From Vibrio metschnikovii CIP 69.14 (GTDB taxonomy: Bacteria; Pseudomonadota; Gammaproteobacteria; Enterobacterales; Vibrionaceae): a DNA stretch of 64,000 nt. Positions 18,858-27,232 of the stretch are shown piece by piece. The stretch covers positions 806,001 to 870,000 of the forward strand of contig NZ_ACZO01000006.1 in the NCBI RefSeq assembly GCF_000176155.1, in the 5' to 3' direction. The notes under the pieces were generated by a model. That model was given only the letters and a program-made list of their open reading frames with translations. It had not been told where the DNA came from and did not search any database. Both the position numbers and the translations under genes were made by a program. Each line of letters starts with the position of its first letter. The first letter of the stretch is position 1.

Positions 18858-21489
18858 ACCACCAATGACCCAAGCGTCTTACTCTCCGCAGATCAAATCC
18901 AATAAAGGGGTCTCCCCTTTATGGATACTACCGATCCTCACCTTATTGCTCGCAGGTTGGCTGGTCGGTAAAGCGATACATGACGCTGGTGAACGTATCC
19001 AAATTCATTTTTCGGATGCACAAGGGCTCGTCGCTGGGAGAACACCGATTCGCTATCAGGGATTAGAAGTCGGTATGGTACGGGAAATAAAACTCGCTCC
19101 CGAGTTAAACAGCATCTACGTCGAAGCGGATATCTATCCCGAAGCTACCCAATTACTTTCTGATACCACACGCTTTTGGTTAGTGAAACCCACCGCCAGT
19201 TTGTCTGGTGTTTCAGGATTGGATGCTTTGGTGTCTGGTAATTATATTGCTCTGCATCCTGGAGGTTCTGGGCAAGAAAATCACCCGCAGATATATCATG
19301 CTTTAGATCGCGCCCCATCCGACTTGGTCTCCAATGGTGGGCTACAAATCACCTTGCGAGCCAACGATCTTGGCGGTATTTCTATTGGCTCACCGATTGT
19401 TTATAAAAAAATCCCGATTGGTGAAGTGTTTAGCTATCAGCTTGCCAAAGATGCACAATCCATCGTGTTACAAGTCTCCATTGAATCTGAATATCGCCAT
19501 TTGATCACCAAAGAAAGTCGTTTTTGGAACGTCAGCGGCATTGGCACCTCATTAGGCTTTGATGGAATTGACGTTCGTTTAGAAAGTTTAAGCGCCTTAA
19601 TTGGCGGAGCGATTGCCGTCGACTCTCCCGATAGCGGTGAACCCGCCGCTCAATTTAGTGAATTTATTCTTTACCAAGATCTCAAAACGGCCGGGCGCGG
19701 CATTCCGATCACGATTACACTGCCTGATGACAGTGGGATTAACGCTTCTGGATCGCCCATTATGTATCGCGGATTAGAGATCGGACAGATCACTCATTTA
19801 CAACTGAATGAGGATAATACACAAATTATTGCTCATGCTGCGATTCAACCGTCATTAAATGAGCTACTCACCACCGGCAGTCAGTTCATTTTACAAGAAG
19901 CCAAAGTCTCACTATCTGGCTTAGAAAATTTATCTAACTTAATCAAAGGTAATTACCTCACTTTACAACCGGGTGACGGTGAACGTACTCGACAATTTAC
20001 GGCACTCAGAAAAATTGAGTATCAACAATCTCAATCGCATACTTTTTCTATTACCCTCACCGCAGAACATGCTTATGGCTTAACCTCCGGCGCTGCAATT
20101 TTATATCGAGGGGTACGAATTGGCGTGATAAAAGATGTTCAGCTTAGTGCTGACCTCGTCGAATTCCACGCAGTTATCGAGCAACAATATCAGTCATTAA
20201 TTCGCTCAAAAAACCGTTTTTATGTTGATGGTTCAATGCGTGCTGAACTTGGCCGTGCGGGCATTAATCTCTCACTTCCTCCTGTGAAGCAACTCCTGAG
20301 TGGGGCTATCAGCTTTATTAGTGAAGGCGAAGAAACCGTACTTGAACGCTATTCTCTGTATGCTAACCCATCACTAGCAGAGCTGGCGGCGTATCAACAA
20401 TCGGGTTCTCGCGCCTTGCGCCTCAGTGCCGATACCTTGCCTCCGGTACAAATTGGTAGCCCGCTACTGTTTCGTCATTTACCCGTTGGTCATGTCACCC
20501 AATTTAAGTTACAAAAAGAAGGTGTTGAGGTGGAAGTCAGTATTGATAACCAATACCAACATTTAATTAATGAGCAAACTGTATTCTGGAATCATTCTGG
20601 TATTGAAGTAAATGCCTCTTTGACTGATGGTCTTCGTATCCAAGCGGCACCGTTACAAAGCCTGCTCCAAGGTGGTATTGCCTTTGATACCTTGCCTGGA
20701 GTAGAAAACAAACTCGATGGGCGTTGGAAGCTTTACGCCAACTACCAACAAGCACAACAGTTTGGTGAAGCCATTACGTTACTGGCAAAGCATAATGAAG
20801 GGGTCAACCAAGGTACTCCAATCAAATATCAAGGTGTACAAGTCGGTGAAGTTATCGCCGTTTCACCGAGCTTTAGTCAATCACAAGTGACTTTTTCTGC
20901 TCGTATTCATCCCGAATACGCCCCTTTTATTACTCGTGCAACGAGCGTATTTTGGGTAGCCAAAGCCAATGTCAGTTTACAAGGCATCACTAATTTAGAG
21001 AATCTTGTCTCACCGAGTATCGAAGTCTATCCCGGCCAAGGTGCTGAGCAACACACTTTTCACCTCGCTTCTGCGCCTTACTCACCGAGTGGTGTCAGGT
21101 TTACACTACAAACCGAATACCGTGGTTCAATTAATGTCGGAACCCCGGTCTTTTATCGTGATATTGAAGTTGGCAGAGTGATTGACATCCAACTGGGCGC
21201 TCTTGCTGATCGGGTTATCTCAACAATCGATATTGATCCCGACTATGCTTATTTAGTTCGCCGTAATAGCCTATTTTGGAACACGTCGGGCGTAGATGTC
21301 TCAATTGGATTGACTGGAGCGAATATCAAGTCAGGAACACTGGAAAGTATAGTTCGCGGTGGGATTACTTTTGCAACGCCAGAACAAAAGCAGCTTGCTC
21401 CTCCTGCTCAAGCTGGCCAATCTTTTTATCTTCACTCCAAACCACAAGAAGAATGGAAACGCTGGCGAACAGCGATACCTAGACCTTGA
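18850..21489 (+). CDS. letB: LetB (YebT), seven-MCE-domain lipid tunnel protein
   Basis: 879 residues from the ATG at 18850, which overlaps the end of letA (ATGAATAA); the frame is open 20 codons earlier but those overlap letA more deeply. One transmembrane helix lies near residues 25-45 (LWILPILTLLLAGWLVGKA). Seven MCE domains of about 115-120 residues follow, each visible by its GxPIxYxGLxVG-type core: GRTPIRYQGLEVG, GSPIVYKKIPIG, GSPIMYRGLEIG, GAAILYRGVRIG, GSPLLFRHLPVG, GTPIKYQGVQVG and GTPVFYRDIEVG. Seven domains are the count of E. coli LetB, whose hexamer forms a tube spanning the periplasm. PqiB has only three, so LetB is the better name. Confidence 0.95.
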   Translation: MNKPPMTQASYSPQIKSNKGVSPLWILPILTLLLAGWLVGKAIHDAGERIQIHFSDAQGLVAGRTPIRYQGLEVGMVREIKLAPELNSIYVEADIYPEATQLLSDTTRFWLVKPTASLSGVSGLDALVSGNYIALHPGGSGQENHPQIYHALDRAPSDLVSNGGLQITLRANDLGGISIGSPIVYKKIPIGEVFSYQLAKDAQSIVLQVSIESEYRHLITKESRFWNVSGIGTSLGFDGIDVRLESLSALIGGAIAVDSPDSGEPAAQFSEFILYQDLKTAGRGIPITITLPDDSGINASGSPIMYRGLEIGQITHLQLNEDNTQIIAHAAIQPSLNELLTTGSQFILQEAKVSLSGLENLSNLIKGNYLTLQPGDGERTRQFTALRKIEYQQSQSHTFSITLTAEHAYGLTSGAAILYRGVRIGVIKDVQLSADLVEFHAVIEQQYQSLIRSKNRFYVDGSMRAELGRAGINLSLPPVKQLLSGAISFISEGEETVLERYSLYANPSLAELAAYQQSGSRALRLSADTLPPVQIGSPLLFRHLPVGHVTQFKLQKEGVEVEVSIDNQYQHLINEQTVFWNHSGIEVNASLTDGLRIQAAPLQSLLQGGIAFDTLPGVENKLDGRWKLYANYQQAQQFGEAITLLAKHNEGVNQGTPIKYQGVQVGEVIAVSPSFSQSQVTFSARIHPEYAPFITRATSVFWVAKANVSLQGITNLENLVSPSIEVYPGQGAEQHTFHLASAPYSPSGVRFTLQTEYRGSINVGTPVFYRDIEVGRVIDIQLGALADRVISTIDIDPDYAYLVRRNSLFWNTSGVDVSIGLTGANIKSGTLESIVRGGITFATPEQKQLAPPAQAGQSFYLHSKPQEEWKRWRTAIPRP

Positions 21490-21502
21490 GATAAACTTCA
21501 AG

Positions 21503-21535
21503 TCTGGCCGCGATGCGTATATAATCGCGGCCAGA
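21503..21535. terminator. Perfect 12-bp inverted repeat between letB and rsmF
   Basis: TCTGGCCGCGAT and ATCGCGGCCAGA pair perfectly around a 9-nt AT-rich loop. It begins 13 bp after the letB stop. There is no T run after it on either strand, so it may stop or stabilise the letAB message or regulate rsmF rather than act as a classic terminator. Confidence 0.6.
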
Positions 21536-21566
21536 ATCCGCCTATTCCGCCTATAGAGACACTGTT

Positions 21567-22988
21567 TTGCATTCCACTGTCGCACTACCCGAAGAGTTCC
21601 TCGCTACCATCGCTGAAATATTGCCCTCAACACTGAACCTGAATGACTTTATTGCTGCATGCCAACGACCACTCAGAAAAAGTATTCGTGTTAACACCTT
21701 AAAAATATCTGTCGCTGACTTTCAAACCCGAGCCGCAGACAAAGGTTGGTACTTAGAACCTATCCCCTGGTGCGAGAGCGGCTTTTGGATTACCGCAGAT
21801 GAAGAACAAGTCCCTTTAGGTAATACTGCAGAACATATGGCTGGCTTATTCTATATCCAAGAAGCCAGCTCGATGATGCCCGTCTCTGCCCTATTTATGC
21901 AATCTGGAGCGCCTTTTGAACATGTATTAGACATGGCAGCAGCGCCGGGCTCCAAGACAACACAAATCGCGGCGTTAATGGATAATCAAGGCGTATTAAT
22001 CGCTAACGAATATTCCGCCAGTCGGGTAAAAATTTTACACGCCAATATTGAGCGTTGCGGTATTCGCAATAGCGCTCTGACCAATTTCGATGGGCAAATT
22101 TTTGGTGGTTGGCTGCCTGAGCAGTTTGATGCCGTATTACTTGATGCTCCCTGCTCAGGTGAAGGCACGGTACGTAAAGATCCTGATGCGATGAAAAATT
22201 GGAGCAAAGCCTCAGTAATGAGTATCGCACAAACCCAGAAGTCCTTAATTGAAAGTGCTTTTCAGGCGCTCAAGGTTGGCGGTGTTTTGGTGTATTCAAC
22301 CTGCACGTTAAGTCGTGAAGAGAATCAAGACGTCTGCTGGCACTTAAAACACACTTATGGTGACGCGGTCACATTCACTCGTCTCGATCAACTTTTCCCG
22401 AGTGCTGAACAGACCATTACTGAAGAAGGGTTTTTGCATATTTTCCCACAAGTTTATGACTGTGAAGGATTTTTCGTCGCCAAAATCACCAAACAGGCAT
22501 CGGTGGAAACACCAGCTGTAAAAAAACGCTTGGGCAAATTTCCATTCGCTAAAGTCGGCCCTGCACAACGCCTTGAGATTGAGCAACAATTATATCATGC
22601 ACTGAACATTCGCTTACCAGAAGACAGCCACGTGTGGTCACGGGATAATGACATTTGGCTCTTTCCCTCAGCTTTAGAACCGTTACTCAGCGAACTCCGT
22701 TTTTCTCGGATGGGGATCAAAATTGCTGAGCAACACAAACGGGGCTACCGTTGGCAGCATCAAGTCGCCACAACGCTAGCAACCGGACAAGAGCTACAAT
22801 CGGTCGAATTAGATAAAGTTCAAGCTCGTGAGTGGTTTATGGGACGTGATGTCAGGCCAAACCTATCAGGCCAAGGTGAGGTGATTGTTTGTTATCAAGG
22901 CGATGTGATTGGTCTAGGGAAATGGGTCGGTAATCGGATCAAAAATGGCTTACCACGAGATTTAGTACGCGATAAAAATCTATTTTAG
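21567..22988 (+). CDS. rsmF: 16S rRNA m5C1407 methyltransferase RsmF
   Basis: 473 residues. RsmF methylates C1407 of 16S rRNA with SAM. The SAM-binding motif DMAAAPGSKTTQ lies at residues 122-133, and the two cysteines of the m5C family are Cys196 in LLDAPCSGEGT and Cys246 (the catalytic one) in VYSTCTLSREE. The C-terminal extension typical of RsmF (about 310-473) is complete. I accept the TTG at 21567 as start because the next residues, HSTVALPEEFL, match the family N-terminus and no ATG or GTG is near; an AGAGA stretch lies about ten bases upstream. It is 77 bp after letB, on the same strand, as in E. coli. Confidence 0.94.
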   Translation: MHSTVALPEEFLATIAEILPSTLNLNDFIAACQRPLRKSIRVNTLKISVADFQTRAADKGWYLEPIPWCESGFWITADEEQVPLGNTAEHMAGLFYIQEASSMMPVSALFMQSGAPFEHVLDMAAAPGSKTTQIAALMDNQGVLIANEYSASRVKILHANIERCGIRNSALTNFDGQIFGGWLPEQFDAVLLDAPCSGEGTVRKDPDAMKNWSKASVMSIAQTQKSLIESAFQALKVGGVLVYSTCTLSREENQDVCWHLKHTYGDAVTFTRLDQLFPSAEQTITEEGFLHIFPQVYDCEGFFVAKITKQASVETPAVKKRLGKFPFAKVGPAQRLEIEQQLYHALNIRLPEDSHVWSRDNDIWLFPSALEPLLSELRFSRMGIKIAEQHKRGYRWQHQVATTLATGQELQSVELDKVQAREWFMGRDVRPNLSGQGEVIVCYQGDVIGLGKWVGNRIKNGLPRDLVRDKNLF

Positions 22989-23089
22989 AGCCAATGAACA
23001 TTCCACACTGATGATATTAATAGACGGATTTAAAAGCATTGCTGAGCGTTAAGGAATGATAAGTATCAAACGGTGGACACTAGTCTATA

Positions 23090-23207
23090 CTTTATCAATA
23101 TCCCCATATAATAGCCAAACCAAGGGGATAGCCGTAAATCGCGCTCAACTCCCCTTCTGGCGCGTTTCCCAAGGCCCAAAACCTAACGCTGTTTTGGGCC
23201 ATTTTTT
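23090..23207 (+). ncRNA. Candidate structured small RNA or rsmF 3' UTR
   Basis: A TATAAT hexamer at 23107-23112 is followed about 60 bp later by a strong intrinsic terminator (23173-23207) although no protein gene lies between. The stretch can form alternative pairings: TATCCCC (23099) with GGGGATA (23124), or AAGGGG (23122) with CCCCTT (23151). The -35 region is poor, so this could instead be the long 3' end of the rsmF transcript. I do not recognise a known RNA family. Confidence 0.35.
23173..23207 (+). terminator. Rho-independent terminator after rsmF
   Basis: GGCCCAAAAC/GTTTTGGGCC, a perfect 10-bp stem with an 8-nt loop, followed by ATTTTTT. It reads on the plus strand, 185 bp after the rsmF stop. 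Confidence 0.92.
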
Positions 23208-23229
23208 GGCTAATAATACTCAACCTAGC

Positions 23230-24063
23230 TTAAACGAGGCGAATACCGTCTTTTTCAATCACAATCTTTCCTTGCTTAAATAAACCACCAATGGTTTTTT
23301 TAAACGTACCCTTACTGGTCCGGAAAGTGGCAAAAATCTCTTCTGGGGTCGATTTATCGCTAAGCGGTAAAAAGCCTTGTTTTTTCTCTAACATGGATAA
23401 AATTTTGCTACTTAACTCATCCATTTTTTCGACACCGACTTTTTGAAGAGCCAGATCGATTTTGCCATCAGGACGAATACTTTTGATATAACCTTTGATT
23501 TTTTTACCGATAAACAGTTTTCCGAACACATCCGATGGGAAAATCATCCCCCAATGCGCTCCGTTAATGATCGCCTTAAAGCCAAGCTCTGAACGCTCAG
23601 CAATAATCAAATCAACAGGTTGGTTAACCTTATAATGCGCTGGTGTTTTATCTAACCATTTATTAAATTTGGTGGTACCCACAATACGACCCGAGGCTTT
23701 GTCGGTATAGACATAAACTAAAATTGTCTGCCCCTCGTTAAAGCGCGCACGTTGCTCACTGTACGGGATTAGTAAGTCTTTATCTTTAATGCCCCAATCA
23801 ACAAATGCTCCGGTATTATTCACACCGACGACTTTCATTAATCCCCACTCTCCCACTTGAGCAATCGGTGTCTCCGTTGTCGCTGCTAATTGATTCTCTG
23901 AATCAAAGAACAGAAACACATCGATAAATTGCCCCAGTTCGACACCTTGAGGTGCGTAACGCTTAGGCAGCAAAGTGGTACCGAACTCTCCCGCATCTAA
24001 AAAAACGCCGAAATCAGTGATTTTTACCACTTCTAAGCTATTAATTTGACCAATGTTAATCAT
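23230..24063 (-). CDS. S1-domain RNA-binding protein, CvfB family
   Basis: 277 residues from the ATG at 24063, giving the family-like start MINIGQINSLEVVKITDFGVFLDAG. Three S1-type OB-fold segments are visible: residues 1-60, 65-135 (GLMKVVGVNNTGAFVDWGIKDKDLLIP) and 145-215 (RSELGFKAIINGAHWGMIFPSDVF), followed by a C-terminal winged-helix of about 60 residues (LGLS-like LPLSDKSTPEEIFATF...TSKGTFKKTIGGLFKQGKI). This is the layout of CvfB (S. aureus) and YitL (B. subtilis), RNA-binding proteins affecting virulence gene expression in S. aureus; the role in Vibrio is not known to me. It is divergent from the gene at 24167. Confidence 0.9.
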   Translation of the reverse strand: MINIGQINSLEVVKITDFGVFLDAGEFGTTLLPKRYAPQGVELGQFIDVFLFFDSENQLAATTETPIAQVGEWGLMKVVGVNNTGAFVDWGIKDKDLLIPYSEQRARFNEGQTILVYVYTDKASGRIVGTTKFNKWLDKTPAHYKVNQPVDLIIAERSELGFKAIINGAHWGMIFPSDVFGKLFIGKKIKGYIKSIRPDGKIDLALQKVGVEKMDELSSKILSMLEKKQGFLPLSDKSTPEEIFATFRTSKGTFKKTIGGLFKQGKIVIEKDGIRLV

Positions 24064-24087
24064 GTAAAATTGTCTCACAGCAAATTT

Positions 24088-24111
24088 GCAGAGATTATAC
24101 GTGATCTCTGC
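24088..24111. promoter_or_regulatory. Palindrome in the divergent cvfB / membrane-protein promoter region
   Basis: GCAGAGAT and ATCTCTGC, a perfect 8-bp inverted repeat with an 8-nt spacer (TATACGTG), lies 25 bp before the cvfB-family start and 56 bp before the divergent start. Spacing suits a dimeric repressor, but it may be coincidental. Confidence 0.4.
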
Positions 24112-24166
24112 TATGCTTTCTCGCAATTGTATCGATAAAATTCAGCAATTTTTTCAGGAGCTTTCG

Positions 24167-25516
24167 TTGATCACGGTAGATAAATATGACGCTGTCACGT
24201 TGAGGATTGCCACTCAAATGTCAGGCAGTAAGAAACTGGATTTGGATGTTTATCTTTTTATTCCTGGAGAATTAGGCCTTAGCCCAGAAGTCATTTCAGA
24301 GTCGGAGTTCTTTTACAGCTCCATTCATCAAAAGCGCTCCTATTATAGTGATAAAATTCTCCTGCCACTTGTCCATAGCCGATTAGCACAACGAGGTCGC
24401 CTGTCATCAACACAGTACCGGGTGAGCTTGAGTTTGTTTGCTTATCAATATGTTATCGCCTTAGATAGAGCCGTTAATCAGCTCAATGCAACTAGTGACA
24501 CCGTCACGGCTGATGAAGTCGATACGGTGATCGAGCTATCGCTCGATATTCTAAAACGATTACGCAGAACCATCCCTTACGATGAAAGCCTTAAGCGCTA
24601 TTATGCCAATATTGATAACTATCTCTCTTGGTATACCGAACAAAAATTTTTATCGATTGTCGCTCATCTCACCCGTGACAGTGACTATAAAACCATTAAA
24701 GAACGCCTCATCACCTTAGTTGAAAAAGAACAAGCGCATCGTGCCTTAAACCATTACAACTCAGCCAAAGCGGGAACCGACATGACCCGTCTGAGTAATA
24801 AAATGCGTTTATTACGTCGTTTAATTGAACACCCGATCATTCTTAACGAGAAAGTGACCTCTTTGGGTAATAACATCAAACGGATGGTTAAGGGGGTCGC
24901 AACGGGGTTAGTCATGGTCGTGGTTACGCTAACCGCGATTGTGGCACGTGACTATTGGGGAGAGATTACCGCTTCATTTATTATTGCGATGTCATTTATT
25001 TACGCGCTACGCGAAATTTTTAAAGATGATTTGCGCGACATGATGTGGCGTTGGATCCGTAAAGGCAAACCTAAATGGCGTCGCCGCTACTTTGATCCCA
25101 GTACCGGAACTCAAGTTGGACAAAAAGATGAATGGTTGGATTACCAATCGTTATCCCAGTTACCAGAAAAAATTCAAGCTATTCGTAAGAAGCGAATTGT
25201 TCAACGTGAAGAACAAATCCTTCATTACCGATCTGAAGTTGAGATGTCAACATCACGCTTTATGAGCGGTTATGAAGAAACCCGTGAAGCGATGATGATC
25301 GATTTACGCCCGTTAACACGCTTAATTGATAAAAGCTCGACTCGAATTTATCAGCTTAGCAATGGTCAAGTCAGCCGAGAGTCTGTCGAAAAACGTCACT
25401 TAATTAACTTGATCATTAAAGAAGACGATCATCAACAGACACCGCGTTATTACCGTTGGAAAATCGTGATTAACCGAAGCAAAATTGTCGACATTGAAGT
25501 CATTGAGTTAGATTAA
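24167..25516 (+). CDS. Membrane protein of unknown function
   Basis: 449 residues from a TTG at 24167. I prefer this start because a strong AGGAG box lies six bases upstream; the frame is open 27 codons further (with a GTG and an ATG) but those overlap the divergent promoter region. A soluble N-terminal half of about 240 residues (ITVDKYDAVTLRIATQMSG, then helical) is followed by two close membrane segments near residues 270-310 (VATGLVMVVVTLTAIVA and ITASFIIAMSFIYAL) and a strongly basic stretch (RWIRKGKPKWRRRYF) that should be cytoplasmic. The C-terminal 130 residues are soluble. I recognise no domain; it looks like a conserved Vibrio hypothetical. Confidence 0.82.
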   Translation: MITVDKYDAVTLRIATQMSGSKKLDLDVYLFIPGELGLSPEVISESEFFYSSIHQKRSYYSDKILLPLVHSRLAQRGRLSSTQYRVSLSLFAYQYVIALDRAVNQLNATSDTVTADEVDTVIELSLDILKRLRRTIPYDESLKRYYANIDNYLSWYTEQKFLSIVAHLTRDSDYKTIKERLITLVEKEQAHRALNHYNSAKAGTDMTRLSNKMRLLRRLIEHPIILNEKVTSLGNNIKRMVKGVATGLVMVVVTLTAIVARDYWGEITASFIIAMSFIYALREIFKDDLRDMMWRWIRKGKPKWRRRYFDPSTGTQVGQKDEWLDYQSLSQLPEKIQAIRKKRIVQREEQILHYRSEVEMSTSRFMSGYEETREAMMIDLRPLTRLIDKSSTRIYQLSNGQVSRESVEKRHLINLIIKEDDHQQTPRYYRWKIVINRSKIVDIEVIELD

Positions 25517-25535
25517 GTCACTCTCTTTACTCTGA

Positions 25536-26018
25536 TTATTTTGATTTCACCGCTTTAACAGACAGCGTTAACCAAAATTCTGCCATTGGCTCATCACCAT
25601 GCTGTGATGGGCAAGTGGCGACGATTTTGACCTCGTGATTGACGCGTTGACCAGTCGCAATGGTTTCATCCAACATGGCATCAATCGCAGCACCATCAAC
25701 ACAGTGAAAGTGGACATCCCCTTCTGGTCTTTTTAAAAATTCCGCTTTAACGGCTTTAAACGCTAAAGAAATCACTTCCCCACGCTGCTGAGCCTTATGC
25801 ATGGCCATAAATCCACCAGCTACATCCGCCCCCACGGCAAGTACGCCAAAATACATACTATTCAGATGATTTTTATTCCTCTTTTTCAGCGGAATACGTA
25901 CTTCAACCGCTTGCTCATTCAACAACAAAATTTTAGGGCGGCAATACCAAATCAGCGGAACTTTAAAAATACCGAAATAATTAAGATAGAAATTAGCTTT
26001 AGTCAGAGCAGAAAACAT
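25536..26018 (-). CDS. DUF4442 / hotdog-fold thioesterase-like protein
   Basis: 160 residues. The segment LNSMYFGVLAVGADVAGGFMAMHKAQQRG is the central helix region of hotdog-fold proteins, and VHFHCVDGAAIDAMLDETIATGQRVNHEVKIVATCP follows the strand pattern of PaaI-like DUF4442 proteins. This suggests an acyl-CoA thioesterase, but the substrate is unknown and no catalytic Asp/Glu can be assigned with certainty. It is a lone gene on the minus strand, convergent with the membrane-protein gene that ends only 20 bp away, with no clear terminator between them. Confidence 0.82.
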   Translation of the reverse strand: MFSALTKANFYLNYFGIFKVPLIWYCRPKILLLNEQAVEVRIPLKKRNKNHLNSMYFGVLAVGADVAGGFMAMHKAQQRGEVISLAFKAVKAEFLKRPEGDVHFHCVDGAAIDAMLDETIATGQRVNHEVKIVATCPSQHGDEPMAEFWLTLSVKAVKSK

Positions 26019-26096
26019 AGTTAAAACTTCCTTGTGATCTCATCAGACCAGTTCACTCGATAGCCAAGAAAATGTCAACGAAATGTTACAGAAAAT

Positions 26097-26127
26097 AAGA
26101 AGCCAAGCTATTTTTGCTTGGCTTCTT
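26097..26127 (-). terminator. Terminator of the PpsA-like gene
   Basis: AAGAAGCCAAGC/GCTTGGCTTCTT, a perfect 12-bp stem with a TATTTTT loop, lies 11 bp after the stop of the gene at 26139. The minus strand continues TATTTTC. Confidence 0.82.
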
Positions 26128-26138
26128 AAAGATAAGAC

Positions 26139-27029
26139 TCAGTAATAGTAAACCGAGTCTGGCTGAGCAATCTCAGACAAAAAGCGCTGAATTTTAGTCG
26201 ACACACTCTGCTCACTAACTAATATACTTAACGGCTTAGAGGTTTGATGAACGGCTTTGATCGCCATTTCTGCTAACTGAAACACGGCATCGTTGTCGGT
26301 CGGCTGATAACGTTCAACAAGGCTTTCTAGCGTATTATCCATCGCTAAGGTAAACTGGGCAAGGGAGTCCCAATCTAACAGCATCCCATTAAAATAAGCC
26401 AATAAACGTTCAGCTAATAGCGCGGCGGAAGGAACTTGGCAAACAAACGACACTTGTAATCCATGTAAACCGCGTGGCAAGCCTTGCTCAGCTAGGCCGT
26501 CAATAATTCCAGCGGCATCACTCAGCGAGCGAACAAAAGGCACGACGATTTCAATAGGATGCCCTTTACTGATCAGCCTTTTGATCACGTTGCACTCCAA
26601 CTCAAATGCATCAGCGTATTCACTGTCCGTTAATCGAGCTACACCTCGCACTCCAAGCGCCGGATTTGGTTCAACTGTGACTTTTTCTCCGCCAAGCAAA
26701 GCACGACTCTGTGCACTATCTTCATTACTTAAACAGACACGAACGCTTTGGTGATGGGGTTTAATCGCTTGTTCAATGCGCTCCACTAACGTATCAACAA
26801 AATGCTCAGCGATGGACTGGTCGTTTAATAGTGCATTCAGCGAGCTTTTCTCTCGTTCAGATAGCTGAGTCAGATCGGTGACCAAACTAGGATGATAAAA
26901 AATGCTATCTGCGATCAACTCTGAAATGACAACAAATAGCGTCGAACTCAATGTTTGTTGGGACCATTGAGGTAAGGTATTCCCTTGCTCAAACGGCTTA
27001 TTTATTGAAGAGGGTGATACAACACTCAT
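26139..27029 (-). CDS. Truncated PEP synthase-like protein (C-terminal PEP-binding barrel only)
   Basis: 296 residues from the ATG at 27029, which has GGAG six bases upstream. Residues about 120-245 resemble the C-terminal TIM barrel of phosphoenolpyruvate synthase (PpsA): NPALGVRGVARL corresponds to NPMLGFRGASRY, FELECNVIKRL to FELECKALKRV, IEIVVPFVRSL to VEIMVPFVRTL, and VSFVCQVPSAALLAERLLAYF to the MCELPSNALLADEFLEYF block with its conserved Cys. The ATP-grasp and phosphohistidine domains are absent, and the GSNDLTQ metal/PEP motif reads DWDSLAQ here. It is therefore probably not a PEP synthase; a PEP-sensing or vestigial role is possible. It is divergent from the DAHP synthase gene, which uses PEP. 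In E. coli ppsA-ppsR also neighbour aroH. Confidence 0.82.
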   Translation of the reverse strand: MSVVSPSSINKPFEQGNTLPQWSQQTLSSTLFVVISELIADSIFYHPSLVTDLTQLSEREKSSLNALLNDQSIAEHFVDTLVERIEQAIKPHHQSVRVCLSNEDSAQSRALLGGEKVTVEPNPALGVRGVARLTDSEYADAFELECNVIKRLISKGHPIEIVVPFVRSLSDAAGIIDGLAEQGLPRGLHGLQVSFVCQVPSAALLAERLLAYFNGMLLDWDSLAQFTLAMDNTLESLVERYQPTDNDAVFQLAEMAIKAVHQTSKPLSILVSEQSVSTKIQRFLSEIAQPDSVYYY

Positions 27030-27232
27030 AACGGCTCCATCTGTTCTTGATTGGTATAGGGTGAAAATACCGAGTTCATTGACCAAACACAAGGGCAAGT
27101 ATCAATATTAATTCATTTAAAGTGAATAAAATATCAAGTTTACAGTTTTCATCACTTGCATTTATGCTAAGTGGTTTATTCTCTGAGTTAAATTCGTTAT
27201 CTTTAGCGCTTCGCAATAAAAGAATAGGCAAT

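Noticed and set aside
23056..23283. Plus-strand frame of 75 codons after rsmF
   Set aside because: It crosses a strong terminator and the cvfB-family gene end and has no family resemblance.
27120..27150. Possible TyrR box before the DAHP synthase
   Set aside because: Only TTTACA matches; the other half-site agrees at about three of six positions.
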